Source: Basidiobolus ranarum
Lineage: Eukaryota; Basidiobolomycota; Basidiobolomycetes; Basidiobolales
Reading direction: 5' to 3'
Assembly (NCBI GenBank): GCA_040143965.1
Contig: JASJQH010006910.1
Location: 1-42,383, forward strand
Length of the DNA stretch: 42,383 bases
The notes beneath the pieces were generated by a model. The model was not told the origin of the DNA, did no database searches, and saw nothing but the letters and a program-made list of their open reading frames with translations. The translations under genes and the position numbers were made by a program. Shown here piece after piece: positions 19,648 to 29,439 of the stretch. How positions within the stretch are numbered: position 1 is the stretch's first letter; each line of letters opens with the position of its first letter.

Positions 19648-19666
19648 TAGGGTTAGGGTTAGGGTT
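19648..19666. repeat. Short interstitial telomere-type repeat (TTAGGG)3
   Basis: Three consecutive TAGGGT units on the plus strand. The G-rich strand runs rightward here, opposite to the C-rich run at 898-914, so the two face outward from the GT/NRPS block like chromosome ends. Confidence 0.65.
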
Positions 19667-19841
19667 CGAGTTTGAGCAATGGGAGTTTGATAAATACTAC
19701 CACAGTTCGCCGGATATTACCACAATTGACCTTGCTGTAGCCTCATGCAGTCATATAGGAATGTCCCCATTGATTAATTAATGGTCCACATATGTAATTG
19801 TAGTTATTAACCCCATTTCCACGCACGATCCAGAAAAGTTG

Positions 19842-19848
19842 TATAAAT
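19842..19848 (+). promoter_or_regulatory. TATA-like box of the ABC transporter pseudogene
   Basis: TATAAAT, 56 nt before the ATG at 19898. This suggests the pseudogene kept its original promoter context. Confidence 0.4.
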
Positions 19849-19897
19849 TGGTAGATTCTCGATTGATGGATCCAATTTCGCTTCTATACCTTAAACA

Positions 19898-22020
19898 ATG
19901 GCGGAGACGAAGGTGAAGGAAGCCCAGCCTCCTTTCTTTAAGTCAAATAACGTTACTCCCAATAGCGTGGCGAGCACGAAGGAAGTGAGCAAGTGTATTG
20001 GTATTTTTGAGTTATTCCGCAACTCTTCTCCACTGGATTTATTTCTTATCACTGTGGCTTTTTTCTGTAGTGCTACTTTCGGAGCAATATTACCACTATT
20101 GACGGTGATCTTTTCTTAGTCGCTTCAAACTTTTACCGATTTCGACCCCTCGAGGTCTTCGCACGATTTTAACTCAGCAATCGTAAAGAATATCATTAAT
20201 TTTACTATTCTTGGTGTGATTGCATTTATATTTTCCAATGGCTAAACCACATTATAGTTGATCCCTGGTGAGCGTCAATGTTTGCGTATTCGTGAACTTT
20301 ACTATACCTCTATTCTTCGTCAAGAAATTAGTTGGTTTGTGGCGACCTCACAAGCCGCATATCAGGGGATGTCGCTGTTATACATGAGGGGATTTCTCAA
20401 AAGGTTGGACTTCTCATTCAAAACCTGACTACTTTTATTGGTAGATTTATATTGGCTTTTGTGAAAGGATGGAGGATGGCATTGGCCCTTCTCTCTGCTC
20501 TTGCTCTACTTGCTGCTGTAGGTGGGCTGATATCTCGTTTGGCTGCTCAAAACACTACTGAAGGACAGCAAGCTTATGCAAGCGCGGGAGCTGTCACCGA
20601 TGAAGTTATTTCCTCAATTAAAATGGTTAGTCCTTTCGGCGGTCAAAAACGAGAAATCCTCCGGTATAATTCCAATCTTGATATTGCAGAAAACGCTTGA
20701 GTAAAACGCAGTATATTTGAAGGCCTTGGTACTGGCTTGATGTTCGGAAGAAGGAATACGTCTGCTCGATCCAAATTCGAAAAAATCCGATGGCAAAGGG
20801 TTAAAAGGCCTTATTGAGTTCCGGAATGTGAACTTTACTTATCCTAGTCGGCCAGATGTACCCATCCTTAAAGATTTCAATCTGCTGGTTAAATCAGGTC
20901 AGACTGTGGCCTTTGTGGGATTCAGCGGTAGTGGCAAGAGCACCAGCGTACAATTACTTGAGCGTTTTACGATCCTAACACTGGATCTGTACTTATTGAC
21001 GGAATTGATATAAGAGAGTTCAACATCAAAGGTCTACGCAGAAATATTGGAGGTTGAATTCATTGATAATAGGGAGCCTGCACGGAGTGTAGCTGATGAT
21101 GATGTCCAATTGAATGCGATCACTAAGATGATTTTTCTATGACAAAGTAAATGGTGCCGGTGTATTTACAATTTATCCACTGAAGCCCAAATGGTGCAAC
21201 AGCTTACGGATGGACTAGCAGGAGGCATTCTACAGGCCATAATCGGTCTTTGATTCTCGCATTTACTCCTGGATAGAAATCGACTCTAGTGGTCTTAGTA
21301 TGTGTTCCTATTCTTGCTATTGCCTCTGCACTTCAAATGAAATCGCTTATAGGATCCAACCATAAAACCAAAGAGGCATATGAGCAAGCGGCTCAAATTG
21401 CATTCGAGAGTGTTGAAAACAGCCAGTGATATCCTGGAGTTGACAAGCCGCGAACCCGAGATCGGCTCTTCACCTTCAGTCTTTTCTGGTATGGTCCATG
21501 CCTATTTTGAATACCCCACTCGATCCAAGATTCCCATTCTATAAGGTTTTGACTTATCCGTCCTTGCGGGTAACACTGGTGGGGTCATCTGGTTCAGGTA
21601 GATCAACTATTGTAGCATTGGTACAACGATTCTATGGGAAAGGAAATAACATCACGAGTGTTGACAAAACCAATTCGGGCAATGTGAAAGATATTGACTC
21701 CGATCCCATATGGCTATGGTAGGACAAGAACCAGTACTATTTGGGTGCAGTGTTGGTGAGAATATCACTTATGGGATAATCAATAATTTACAAACTAAAG
21801 ATGATAGTTCAGTGGAAATCTCGAATAAATTACAAAATCAAATTGAAGCTGCCACCAAGGGAGCTAATATCCATGATTTCATTATGAGCCTTCCAGATGG
21901 GTACAACACCGATGTTGGCCAGAAACTCAACTCTCTGGTGGATAAAAGTAGCGAGTTGTCATCGCTTGGGCGATCACTCGTAATCCAACTTTACTTCTAT
22001 TAGACGAAGCCACTTATGCT
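19898..22020 (+). pseudogene. Degraded ABCB/P-glycoprotein-type (MDR) transporter
   Basis: Pieces in several frames, in the right order for a full-size TMD-NBD-TMD-NBD exporter of the plasma membrane. They are: an N-terminus with the first membrane segment (19898-20118); ERQCLRIRELYYTSILRQEISW; GDLTSRISGDVAVIHEGISQKVG and AYASAGAVTDEVISSIK of TMD1 (20341-20697); NBD1 with [12 protein letters not shown] and Walker [10 protein letters not shown] (20828-20960); TMD2 remnants (ALQMKSLI, TKEAYEQAAQIA); NBD2 with GSSGSGRST, where Lys of Walker A is Arg; and VGQEPVLFG with DFIMSLPDGYNTDVG (21710-21910). Many internal stops and frame changes and large internal losses leave roughly 2.1 kb, against nearly 4 kb for an intact gene. 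The LSGGQ signature is gone. The gene is divergent from the NRPS and may once have exported its product. Confidence 0.9.
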
Positions 22021-22165
22021 GGTTAGTAAACAAGGATTAGAAGTGGTGAACTAGGTTCTAGTTGGCATGAAAATTGAAATAGAATCAATCATTCATAATC
22101 ATATGTTTACTCTTGTGTTTGATGCATATGTCTTTGAGAGCCTTATGGCTTAAATTACTGTATTG

Positions 22166-22820
22166 CTGTTGAAATGAGCATAGTCTAAACACCTATATAG
22201 TCATATATAGCTTAGTATTTAGTTATTCTATATTGAACTAAGATATCACCTTAAGAAGAATTTACTTAGGAGTTTGAAGATATATAAATTTCAATAACTT
22301 GTGCTAGAAGCCCCAAATTTTGCACCCATGTTCCTTGGACCTTCCTTACCACATCTTACACATTTGTTTGCCTACATCTTGACCACACTATAAATGTTAA
22401 CTTTTAATTCAATAAATCAACAAGTGAGAATCACCAATTCTTCTAGTTCTCCAAGCCACTTTCAACAAACTCCCAAAATATTTCAACAATTGCAAACTGT
22501 ATATAGTGAAGAAATCAGCAATTTTTTTGCTTCTAGCATGTTTATTGAAATACCCACTATTAATGACCATCAATAAACTGTTAAAGTATTTGGGAGCCTG
22601 TTGGAAGTGGTTTGGAGTATTAGAGGAATTGGTGGTTTTCACTTATTGATTTATTGAGTAGAAAGTTGACATTTATAGTTTTGTCAAGATGTAAACAAAC
22701 TAAGGTGTAGAATGTGCTAAGGAAGGTACCAGGAACATGTGTGCAAGTGAATTATAAGATAACTAATTACTAAGCTATATATGACTCTATAAGTGCTTAG
22801 GCAATGCTAATTTCAATAGT
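22166..22820. repeat. Long imperfect palindrome (foldback / MITE-like element)
   Basis: The left arm (about 22166-22490) and right arm (about 22579-22820) are reverse complements over most of their length. For example, AGTCATATATAGCTTAGTA on the left pairs with TACTAAGCTATATATGACT on the right, and AATCAACAAGTGAGAATCAC with its counterpart near 22630. The left arm carries about 85 extra bases (around 22235-22320), and a divergent loop of ~90 bases lies in the centre. Arm identity is about 80% by eye. There is no coding capacity; the two open frames on opposite strands (SPSHFQQTPK and TPNHFQQAPK) are mirror images of the palindrome. It sits just past the ABC pseudogene. Confidence 0.85.
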
Positions 22821-23651
22821 AAATGTGTAAAATTTGAGTTATGTTTTTCACACATGTGTTGATCTATAGTTCTCTGAGGTTGTAGCCAATCCTATGCAAT
22901 TATTTTGCAAGATCTTGAAATTTCACTCCTGAAACTGAAAAAATTGATTAAAATCAAATCTACCTTGATGATTTTATGATGGTAAGTAAATAGTCAATCC
23001 CAAATGGCTTAAAATTGTGATGGTTTTCCTACAGTAACAATCCTCAAATTTCTGTTAGGGGAAGCAATACCTTGCCTCCAAGACACCTTTTTTGATCCCC
23101 ATTATTCCAGGTTTTTGTCCTATTGTCCAATTGGTTTGTACTGAGTATGCTCCTTTCTGCTTACTATCTTTGCCCCTTAACACTATATTTAGATCCTCAG
23201 AGCTTGATTACATTGGTCTATAAGTTAAGTATGGATATGATCCAGTTTTGTCACAATATCTTAAAAATTTATGTCTTGATTATCACTTTGTTTAGATTAG
23301 TATATAAGCTTTATAAAGTCCTCACCACCTAGTGCTTTTGATCCCCCTAAATTATGATACTAACCCTAAATCAATTCTTTCTCTAAATTATGATACAAAC
23401 TCCAAATTGATTCTCTCTTTGTATTGTTAAAATTGATTTCTCATGTGTGGATGGTGTTTTATAGCCCTAACTATTTTTTAAGTTACAATTTGGCCAGATT
23501 TAAGACCACCTTAGATTGGTGTGCATAAAACAACCAAGGAAAGATCCAATGCTTAAGAAAAGTCCAAAAAGAAATTTTAGCCCTCACGAGTGATCATCTA
23601 TGACTTTAATTTGGCGATAATGCTTGAAACATCATTCATGTTTTGATAATG
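22821..23651. other. Gene-poor AT-rich stretch
   Basis: About 830 nt with no recognisable gene on either strand. It contains the 36-bp tandem pair at 23348-23419 and two copies of a TTTTGATCCCC phrase (near 23090 and 23337). Confidence 0.5.
23348..23419. repeat. Two-copy 36-bp tandem repeat
   Basis: Both units begin TAAATTATGATAC and continue with AACCCTAAATCAATTCT or AAACTCCAAATTGATTCT, then a C/T-rich end. About 80% identical by eye. Confidence 0.55.
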
Positions 23652-23659
23652 TATAAAAG
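23652..23659 (+). promoter_or_regulatory. TATA box of the secreted-protein relic
   Basis: TATAAAAG, 47 nt upstream of the position where the relic reading frame would be expected to start (ACC-ATT-CAA at 23699). The spacing equals that of the working genes in this window. Confidence 0.4.
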
Positions 23660-23698
23660 GTACAAGTTGGATGTTTGTATTTCCATATACCGAATACC

Positions 23699-24043
23699 AT
23701 TCAAACATCCTCCACTATCAAGCTCTTCTATCAAAATCTCTTCTTGATTGGTGCTGCCACAGTTTCTCTGCTCATGCCTGCAAGTGCCGCTCCTAATGTT
23801 CGTAATTAGTCTGAACTTGCAGCCAGCCCAGAGTACGTGGAGTTGTACAAGAACGCTAAAGCATGTGGGGACATATTTCCTGCTACTTTGAAAAGCGTTC
23901 CTGCTGGTAGGGAGGATAGATTTACAGAACTGGTAATAATCTTGGTGGAATTTATTACTAGTTCTCATCTGCCAGATACTTCTGTAGTAAAGGGGGGTGT
24001 TGACAACACTATTGCTGGAGGAGTACTAGGTAATGCGATTGAG
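23699..24043 (+). pseudogene. Relic of a small secreted-protein gene (unknown family)
   Basis: A 115-codon frame reads QTSSTIKLFYQNLFLIGAAT, then VSLLMPASAAPNVRN. This is a plausible signal peptide with an AxA-type cleavage site (ASA-AP). A moderately polar segment with one Cys follows (SPEYVELYKNAKACGDIF) and ends at a donor-like GAG|GTAATA. The frame has no ATG at the expected start, although a TATA box lies 47 nt before it, and it has one internal stop after the signal peptide. The downstream exon is not identified. I recognise no family. It could also be a chance frame, but the signal peptide, promoter spacing and splice donor together argue for a dead gene. Confidence 0.45.
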
Positions 24044-24099
24044 GTAATAAATTATGTTTACTTTATCATGATGAGTGGGTCCAGCAATCATGTCTAGTA

Positions 24100-25792
24100 A
24101 TCAAGTCAATATATGTATGGAACACTAAACAGTATAGACCGTATTCCAATTATTTTGTTGCCTATATAATTTCATTGCATATTTCCTTTACCAAATCTAC
24201 ATTTTAAGTGCCCATTGCCCTTTCAGCTCACATAAATCTCCAAGTTGTTCATCATACATGGAATATATAGTGTCCGTTGCCCAGATCTGGACTAACGTAG
24301 TACTTCTTTTTCATGGCATAGACTACTGAGACAGACTTTGTATACCTTAGTCATATTTAAGCCTGAACTATGCATCTACTTGATGATGGAAGCCTTTCAT
24401 ATGACTTTGGTAATTATCATAGATCCAGGTAAGGTTATTATTAGCCTGAGTATGCCTATATATACCCTGAAACTACCTTTTAATGTTACAAAGCTAGAGA
24501 CGTAAATGGAAGCCATATTTAGATGATATGATAACTAAAGAACTTACCGAATGTTGGAGACTTTGCCATGCTAAAAGAGCACGTTCATACGTTGGGGTGG
24601 CAACAATGGCGCAATAGCTTTATCTGGGTTTATCAATTTAAAACCAGTACCGGGTAATCCTCAGTAAATGGTTACTAGAGTGTATAGTAAGCTGAGTAGA
24701 AGGTTTAATGTACGGGCTGAAGTTTGAGGTAGAGTCAAGTGACCTTCTGTTGAAATTCTCGGGAGATGTTCTGAGTCCTTGGAGTGTATGAGTCGATATA
24801 CACTCTTCTTTAATTTGTTCAGTGGCAAAGGCCTAAACATTCGATTTAATACCAAAGGATATGGATATATATATAAAGGGATAATGGCCCCCAGAATGGC
24901 GATAAAGCATGGTATAGACTGGAAGCCTGAAGGATTCGAATTAATCCCAAACGTCATAACTGTAGTAATTTTGAATTAAAGCAGGAAATAACAATGGCAA
25001 CTTTACTTGTTTTGATGTAAGTGTGTATTCAAGAAAACACTATTTGGTCTTTGAACTATGGACTGAATGGGTGGTAACTGGATGTTGTATAGCTAAACCT
25101 TAACAAGAGACTAAACATATGGCTTCAACTCATGATTGAGATATTCATGTTCACAATACAAAGTATTCAATTAGTTAGACACGATATGCTTCATTACCGA
25201 ATTACCCGAATTACCTGAATTACTATTTTGGTGAAGGCAAATCATACTGCATAAGCTACCAGCACAAGCGACCTCATTATCTTGACCACAATGTTTTGAC
25301 ATCATATAGATAAGCAGTAACTAACCCTAAGTAGTATTTTGGGGTATTTTGTGGTATTTTAATCCGCGCCTCAGAACTGCTACGTAGCAAGCAAATCAAA
25401 TCAAGCTTGGATCATAATCCAGATTGTCATCTGTGTACAAATGTAGTATATCAATTTATTTGAATGACCAAATATTGCGTGTTATATTGCGTGTTGGTCT
25501 ACAGAGGTCGATTATCACAATCAAGAGAATTATTATCCTATTGCCAGAAACTATTACATTGGGTAAGGATGAGGATGAGGGTGAGGGCGAGGGTGAGGGT
25601 GAGGGTGAGGGTAAGGGTGAGGGTAAAGATAAGAGTAACAAACAAGTGATATTGACAGTGCGAGCGAGTGGGCTATCGAAACCACGTTTCCCATTCGACA
25701 AAATTCGGACACAATGACACTCAAGATGTCATCATTTTTGCTGAAATATTAATGATATCATCATCTCTCGTCCGCCAGTGGCTTAGGTACAG
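24100..25792. other. Intergenic region upstream of phosphoketolase
   Basis: About 1.7 kb without a supported gene. It holds a triple 9-bp GAATTACC-type repeat near 25196-25222, a short TATTTTG-rich triple near 25333-25359, a CTAACCCTAA motif near 25320, and the hexamer microsatellite at 25562-25626. Open frames at 24661-24979 have no domain. Confidence 0.5.
25562..25626. repeat. (GAGGGT)n hexamer microsatellite
   Basis: About ten units of GAGGGT and variants (GATGAG, GCGAGG, AAGGGT) in a row, about 215 bp upstream of the phosphoketolase ATG. The G-rich strand is the coding strand. The open frame through it (EGEGEGEG) is a repeat artefact. Confidence 0.85.
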
Positions 25793-25800
25793 TATATAAT
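25793..25800 (+). promoter_or_regulatory. TATA box of the phosphoketolase gene
   Basis: TATATAAT, 49 nt before the ATG at 25842. Confidence 0.6.
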
Positions 25801-25841
25801 AATATGGAGTTCTCCAAAGCAAACCAACTATAATTTTCCAG

Positions 25842-28262
25842 ATGTCAACCGCTCCTACTAAAGCATACTTAGAACCTGAAGGTGAACTTTTGCCTCTTGC
25901 GAAAGACCTGCTAGTCCATTTAGATCTCAGTCAGTTTGATGAGACGCGCCTTGATGCAGTTAAGCTTCAACAACGGGCCGCTGATTATCTAGCTGCCTCT
26001 ATGATTTTTCTAAAGGCCAACCCATTACTTAGAGAACCTTTGAAAAAAGAGCATATCAAGGATCGTTTACTTGGCCACTGGGGTACATGCCCTGGAATTA
26101 ACTTGGTCTACGCTCATTGTAACTACCTTATAAAACAGCATGATGATGTGAATATGTTCTTAGTTACTGGGCCTGGACATGGTGCACCAGCAAACTTAGC
26201 CAATCTCTACTTGGAGGGCGCTCTGAAAAAATTCTATCCTCAATATGACCATACTTTGGATGGAGTTAATAAGTTAGTTCATGGCTTCTCCTGGCCAGGT
26301 GGCTTCCCTAGTCATGTTAACTCGGAGGTACCAGGTCAAATTCACGAAGGTGGTGAATTGGGCTACTCTTTGGCAGTCAGCTTTGGCGCAGTGATGGACA
26401 ACCCTGATCTGATTGTTACTTGTATTGTTGGTGATGGCGAAGCTGAGACAGGACCCACTTCCACTGCTTGGCATTCGTATAAATATATAGACCCTAAAGA
26501 AAGCGGTGCTGTATTACCGATTCTCCATGTAAACGGCTTCAAAATCTCCGAAAAAACCATATTTGGTTGTATGGATAACACCGAACTTGGGGCTTTATTC
26601 AGTGGATATGGATACCAGGTTCGCATTGTAGACGGTATGGATAATATAAATGTGAATATGGCTGTCTCCATGGAATGGGCCTATCAACAAATCCGAAAGA
26701 TCCAAAAGGCAGCACGTGAAGGGACACCGTTGGTCAAGCCTCGCTGGCCTATTCTTATCATGAGAACATTGAAAGGATGGACCGGGCCAAAGGAGCTTCA
26801 TGGTCAAGCAATTGAAGGCTCTTGGAAATCCCACCAAGTCCCTCTTCCAAATGCTGCTCACGATGATGATGAGTTTGACTTGTTGAACAAGTGGTTGAAA
26901 AGCTACAAACCAGAGGAACTCTTCGATGGGGACGGGGTTATCCGCTCAGAAATTACCGCAGCTTTTCCCGAATCAAACCGCCAGATGGGATCTCATCCTT
27001 TAACGTACGCCGGATATAAACCATTGGATGTACCCGATTGGAAAGAGTTCTCCATCAAGGACAATAACGTAAACGTTAGCTGCACGAAGACAGCTGGACA
27101 GTTTCTAAAAGCTCTGATTCAGAAGAATGAAAAAAGATTCCGTATATTCTCTCCAGATGAATTATCCAGTAATAAACTGGACGCTGTACTAGAGATAACG
27201 AATAGAGATTTCCAGTGGGCTGAAGAAAGTCGAAATCATGGCGGTAGAGTAAGTGAAGTTCTTTCAGAGCATACCTGCCAAGGCTGGATGCAAGGTTACA
27301 CTTTAACTGGAAGAGTGTCCCTATTCCCATCATATGAGACCTTCCTTGGGATCATCACTACTATGATGGTACAATATGCTAAGTTTGTTAAGATTGCCAA
27401 GGAGACACCCTGGAGAGAACCAATTGGCTCCTTGAATTACATCGAAACCTCCACTCTTTGGAGACAAGAGCACAATGGATTCTCACATCAAAACCCAGGA
27501 TTTATCAATAGTTTGATATCATTGAAACCCTCTATGATTCGTGTATATTTACCCCCAGATGCCAATTGTCTCTTATCGACTTTAGCTCATTGTGTACGCT
27601 CCAAAGAATACATTAACCTGTTGATTAGTGGAAAACATGAGACACCATCTTGGTTAACTCCTGAGGAAGCTGAGAACCATTGTGTTGCCGGTGCTAGTAT
27701 TTGGAAGTTTGCCAGTACAGATAATGGAGTTGATCCTGATGTCGTACTGGTTGGATGTGGTACTGAAGTAACATTCGAGGTCATTGCTGCTGCAAGTCTA
27801 TTGAGAAAAGATTGCCCTGATCTTCGGGTTCGTGTTGTTAATGTTACTGATCTGATGGTGCTTGCTGGAGATGGAACACACCCTCATGCACTGTCCGACG
27901 ATATATTCAACAACTTATTCACCACTGACAAGCCTGTCATCTTCAACTTCCATGGCTACTCCTCAGTCATCAAGCAGCTACTATTTGACCGAGCCAACAC
28001 TAGTGAACGGGTGGTAGTTCGTGGCTACAATGAAGAAGGAACAACCACCACCCCTTTTAGAATGTTGACAGCAAATGGAGTTTCAAGATATGATGTTGCC
28101 ATTAACGCCTTACGTATGATTGTAAAGAAAGGAGCTAGGAATGTGGATGTGGATGTTCACCTGCTTATAAGCCGATATCAACATGAAATTCGTCAACACG
28201 AGAAGTATATTTTGGAACATGGCATAGATCCTGAAGGTTTAACCGCTAGACCTAAATTCTAA
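25842..28262 (+). CDS. Phosphoketolase (xylulose-5-P / fructose-6-P phosphoketolase)
   Basis: An intronless, intact 806-residue thiamine-diphosphate enzyme. It cleaves xylulose 5-phosphate (and often fructose 6-phosphate) with phosphate to acetyl phosphate plus glyceraldehyde 3-phosphate (or erythrose 4-phosphate), in the cytosol. Family landmarks: HWGTCPGINLVYAH (79-92), GPGHGAPAN (110-118), a SHVNSEVPGQIHEGGELGYSL stretch (157-177), the ThDP/Mg site GDGEAETGP (197-205), the catalytic-Glu region RVSEVLSEHTCQGW (469-482) and RQEHNGFSHQNPGF (541-554). Length is normal for the family (~790-830). The gene has its own TATA box and AATAAA downstream. Its neighbours do not suggest a pathway link. 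The xylulose-5-P-only and dual-substrate types cannot be told apart with certainty by eye. Confidence 0.96.
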   Translation: MSTAPTKAYLEPEGELLPLAKDLLVHLDLSQFDETRLDAVKLQQRAADYLAASMIFLKANPLLREPLKKEHIKDRLLGHWGTCPGINLVYAHCNYLIKQHDDVNMFLVTGPGHGAPANLANLYLEGALKKFYPQYDHTLDGVNKLVHGFSWPGGFPSHVNSEVPGQIHEGGELGYSLAVSFGAVMDNPDLIVTCIVGDGEAETGPTSTAWHSYKYIDPKESGAVLPILHVNGFKISEKTIFGCMDNTELGALFSGYGYQVRIVDGMDNINVNMAVSMEWAYQQIRKIQKAAREGTPLVKPRWPILIMRTLKGWTGPKELHGQAIEGSWKSHQVPLPNAAHDDDEFDLLNKWLKSYKPEELFDGDGVIRSEITAAFPESNRQMGSHPLTYAGYKPLDVPDWKEFSIKDNNVNVSCTKTAGQFLKALIQKNEKRFRIFSPDELSSNKLDAVLEITNRDFQWAEESRNHGGRVSEVLSEHTCQGWMQGYTLTGRVSLFPSYETFLGIITTMMVQYAKFVKIAKETPWREPIGSLNYIETSTLWRQEHNGFSHQNPGFINSLISLKPSMIRVYLPPDANCLLSTLAHCVRSKEYINLLISGKHETPSWLTPEEAENHCVAGASIWKFASTDNGVDPDVVLVGCGTEVTFEVIAAASLLRKDCPDLRVRVVNVTDLMVLAGDGTHPHALSDDIFNNLFTTDKPVIFNFHGYSSVIKQLLFDRANTSERVVVRGYNEEGTTTTPFRMLTANGVSRYDVAINALRMIVKKGARNVDVDVHLLISRYQHEIRQHEKYILEHGIDPEGLTARPKF

Positions 28263-28683
28263 GCAGATTCAGTATATGACAGTTTCGGAATAATAGTATA
28301 TTCAGAATAGCAGTATATAGTAGATTCGGAAGAATATGCTTCGGATTGCTCAAACTTGTACATAAAAGTATAACAATAAATTTGGCATCGCACGTGATTC
28401 CTAAATTATTTTTGTTATACACATCATTCCCTGTAGCGTATATTAAATAAAATGAGTGGAATATGACGACGCTCCTTATGCTGTGACTAGCTAAACTAAA
28501 ATGGTTGGATTGTTGTGACGTCGTCAATTAAATATAGACAAATTCATCATCCATGACTTCATGTACTACAATAAGCTAATATAACAGTTACGATTCTCTC
28601 TTTTTGATTAACAAACTCTCACCTTTATAATTATTTCTCCTTGCATTACTGAGCTTTAGAGTCAGGTATACCATCCTAGAACT
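28263..28683. other. Spacer between phosphoketolase and phosphatidylserine synthase
   Basis: 421 nt, AT-rich. It has AATAAA motifs in its left part and a weak TATAATTA near 28625, about 58 nt before the next ATG. No gene seen. Confidence 0.5.
28375..28380 (+). terminator. Putative poly(A) signal of the phosphoketolase gene
   Basis: AATAAA, 112 nt after the stop codon; a second one occurs near 28446. Confidence 0.35.
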
Positions 28684-29439
28684 ATGTCAACAGTACGCAA
28701 TAGACAAAAGACTTCCGAACCAAATGGCACGTCCTCCGCCGGTGCTGCTGTAGAATACTTAAATAATCACTTTAATCTGGTTCGCGAATTTCACCTAGCA
28801 GACTTCTTAACTTTATCAAACGGTGTATGCGGTACCGGCTCTATATTCGCATCTATGTCATATCTTGCGGACCGTGATATCTCTTTTCTGTGGGTTGCAT
28901 TACTGTTAATTCCATTAGGAACTTTCTTCGACGTCATGGATGGTAGAGTAGCTAGATGGCGCAAAAAGTCTTCACTATTGGGACAAGAGTTAGATTCCTT
29001 AGCTGACCTGGTATGAAGTATTGGATACATCTTGCAATATTACTTTCTTCTCTAACTTTGTCCTTTTTAGATATCGTTTGGTGTTGCACCTGCTGTACTA
29101 GGATTTACCTTAGGATTGCGTTCCATGCCCGATATTTTAGTTCTTCTTTATTTTGTATCTTGTGGCATTGCTCGTTTAGCTCGCTATAATGCTACAGTTG
29201 CCTCTCTCCCAAAAGATGAAACTGGTAAAGTGAAATACTTCGAAGGAACTCCAATTCCTACCTCCCTTGTAATTACTGGGTATCTGGGCTATCTCATATA
29301 CTTGGGCGATTTTGAAACTTCTCTACCAGGTGGGGTAGTTGGCATTGGAAAATTTTTAGTTCTCCATCCACTAGTATTAAGCTATGCATTGAGCGGAACG
29401 CTGATGATTTCTCAGTCGGTGAAGATCCCTAAACTTTGA
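28684..29439 (+). CDS. CHO1: CDP-diacylglycerol--serine O-phosphatidyltransferase (phosphatidylserine synthase)
   Basis: Exons 28684-29010 and 29071-29439 give 231 residues. It makes phosphatidylserine from CDP-diacylglycerol and serine in the ER membrane, the first step of the CDP-DAG route to PE and PC. The CDP-alcohol phosphatidyltransferase signature D-x2-DG-x2-AR-x8-G-x3-D-x3-D is complete at residues 83-108 (DVMDGRVAR … GQELDSLAD). The 60-nt intron (GTATGA … TTTTTAG, phase 0) falls one codon after the last Asp. Exon 2 begins ISFGVAPA and has CGIARLARYNAT plus several hydrophobic segments, as in fungal PSS. The N-terminus is short and hydrophilic. It is slightly shorter than yeast Cho1 (276). 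Specificity for serine rather than inositol rests on the overall PssA/Cho1-like reading. Confidence 0.9.

Larger units (their letters stand above)
19024..19841. other. Divergent spacer between NRPS and ABC transporter pseudogene
   Basis: 818 nt with no recognisable gene. It contains a pair of 12-bp inverted repeats (19301-19312 and 19493-19504), two loosely similar ~50-bp stretches around GGTTTAATGAAATT and GGCTTAATGAAATT (near 19267 and 19422), and the telomere-type run at 19648-19666. The minus-strand frame at 19161-19370 and the plus-strand frame at 19518-19781 show no domain. I could not find the missing N-terminal half of the first condensation domain here. Confidence 0.55.

Noticed and set aside
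19518-19781. 87-codon plus-strand frame containing IGLGLGFEFEQ
   Set aside because: Runs through the telomere-type repeat; no recognisable domain, promoter or homologue.
22394-22642. Two short open frames on opposite strands with similar peptides (FQQTPK / FQQAPK)
   Set aside because: They are mirror images created by the palindrome, not genes.
24661-24979. Overlapping frames of 66 and 98 codons on opposite strands
   Set aside because: No domain, no promoter, and composition like the surrounding non-coding DNA.
25424-25717. Open frames through the GAGGGT array (EGEGEG / SPSPSP)
   Set aside because: Frames remain open on both strands only because of the simple repeat; no domain or promoter logic.
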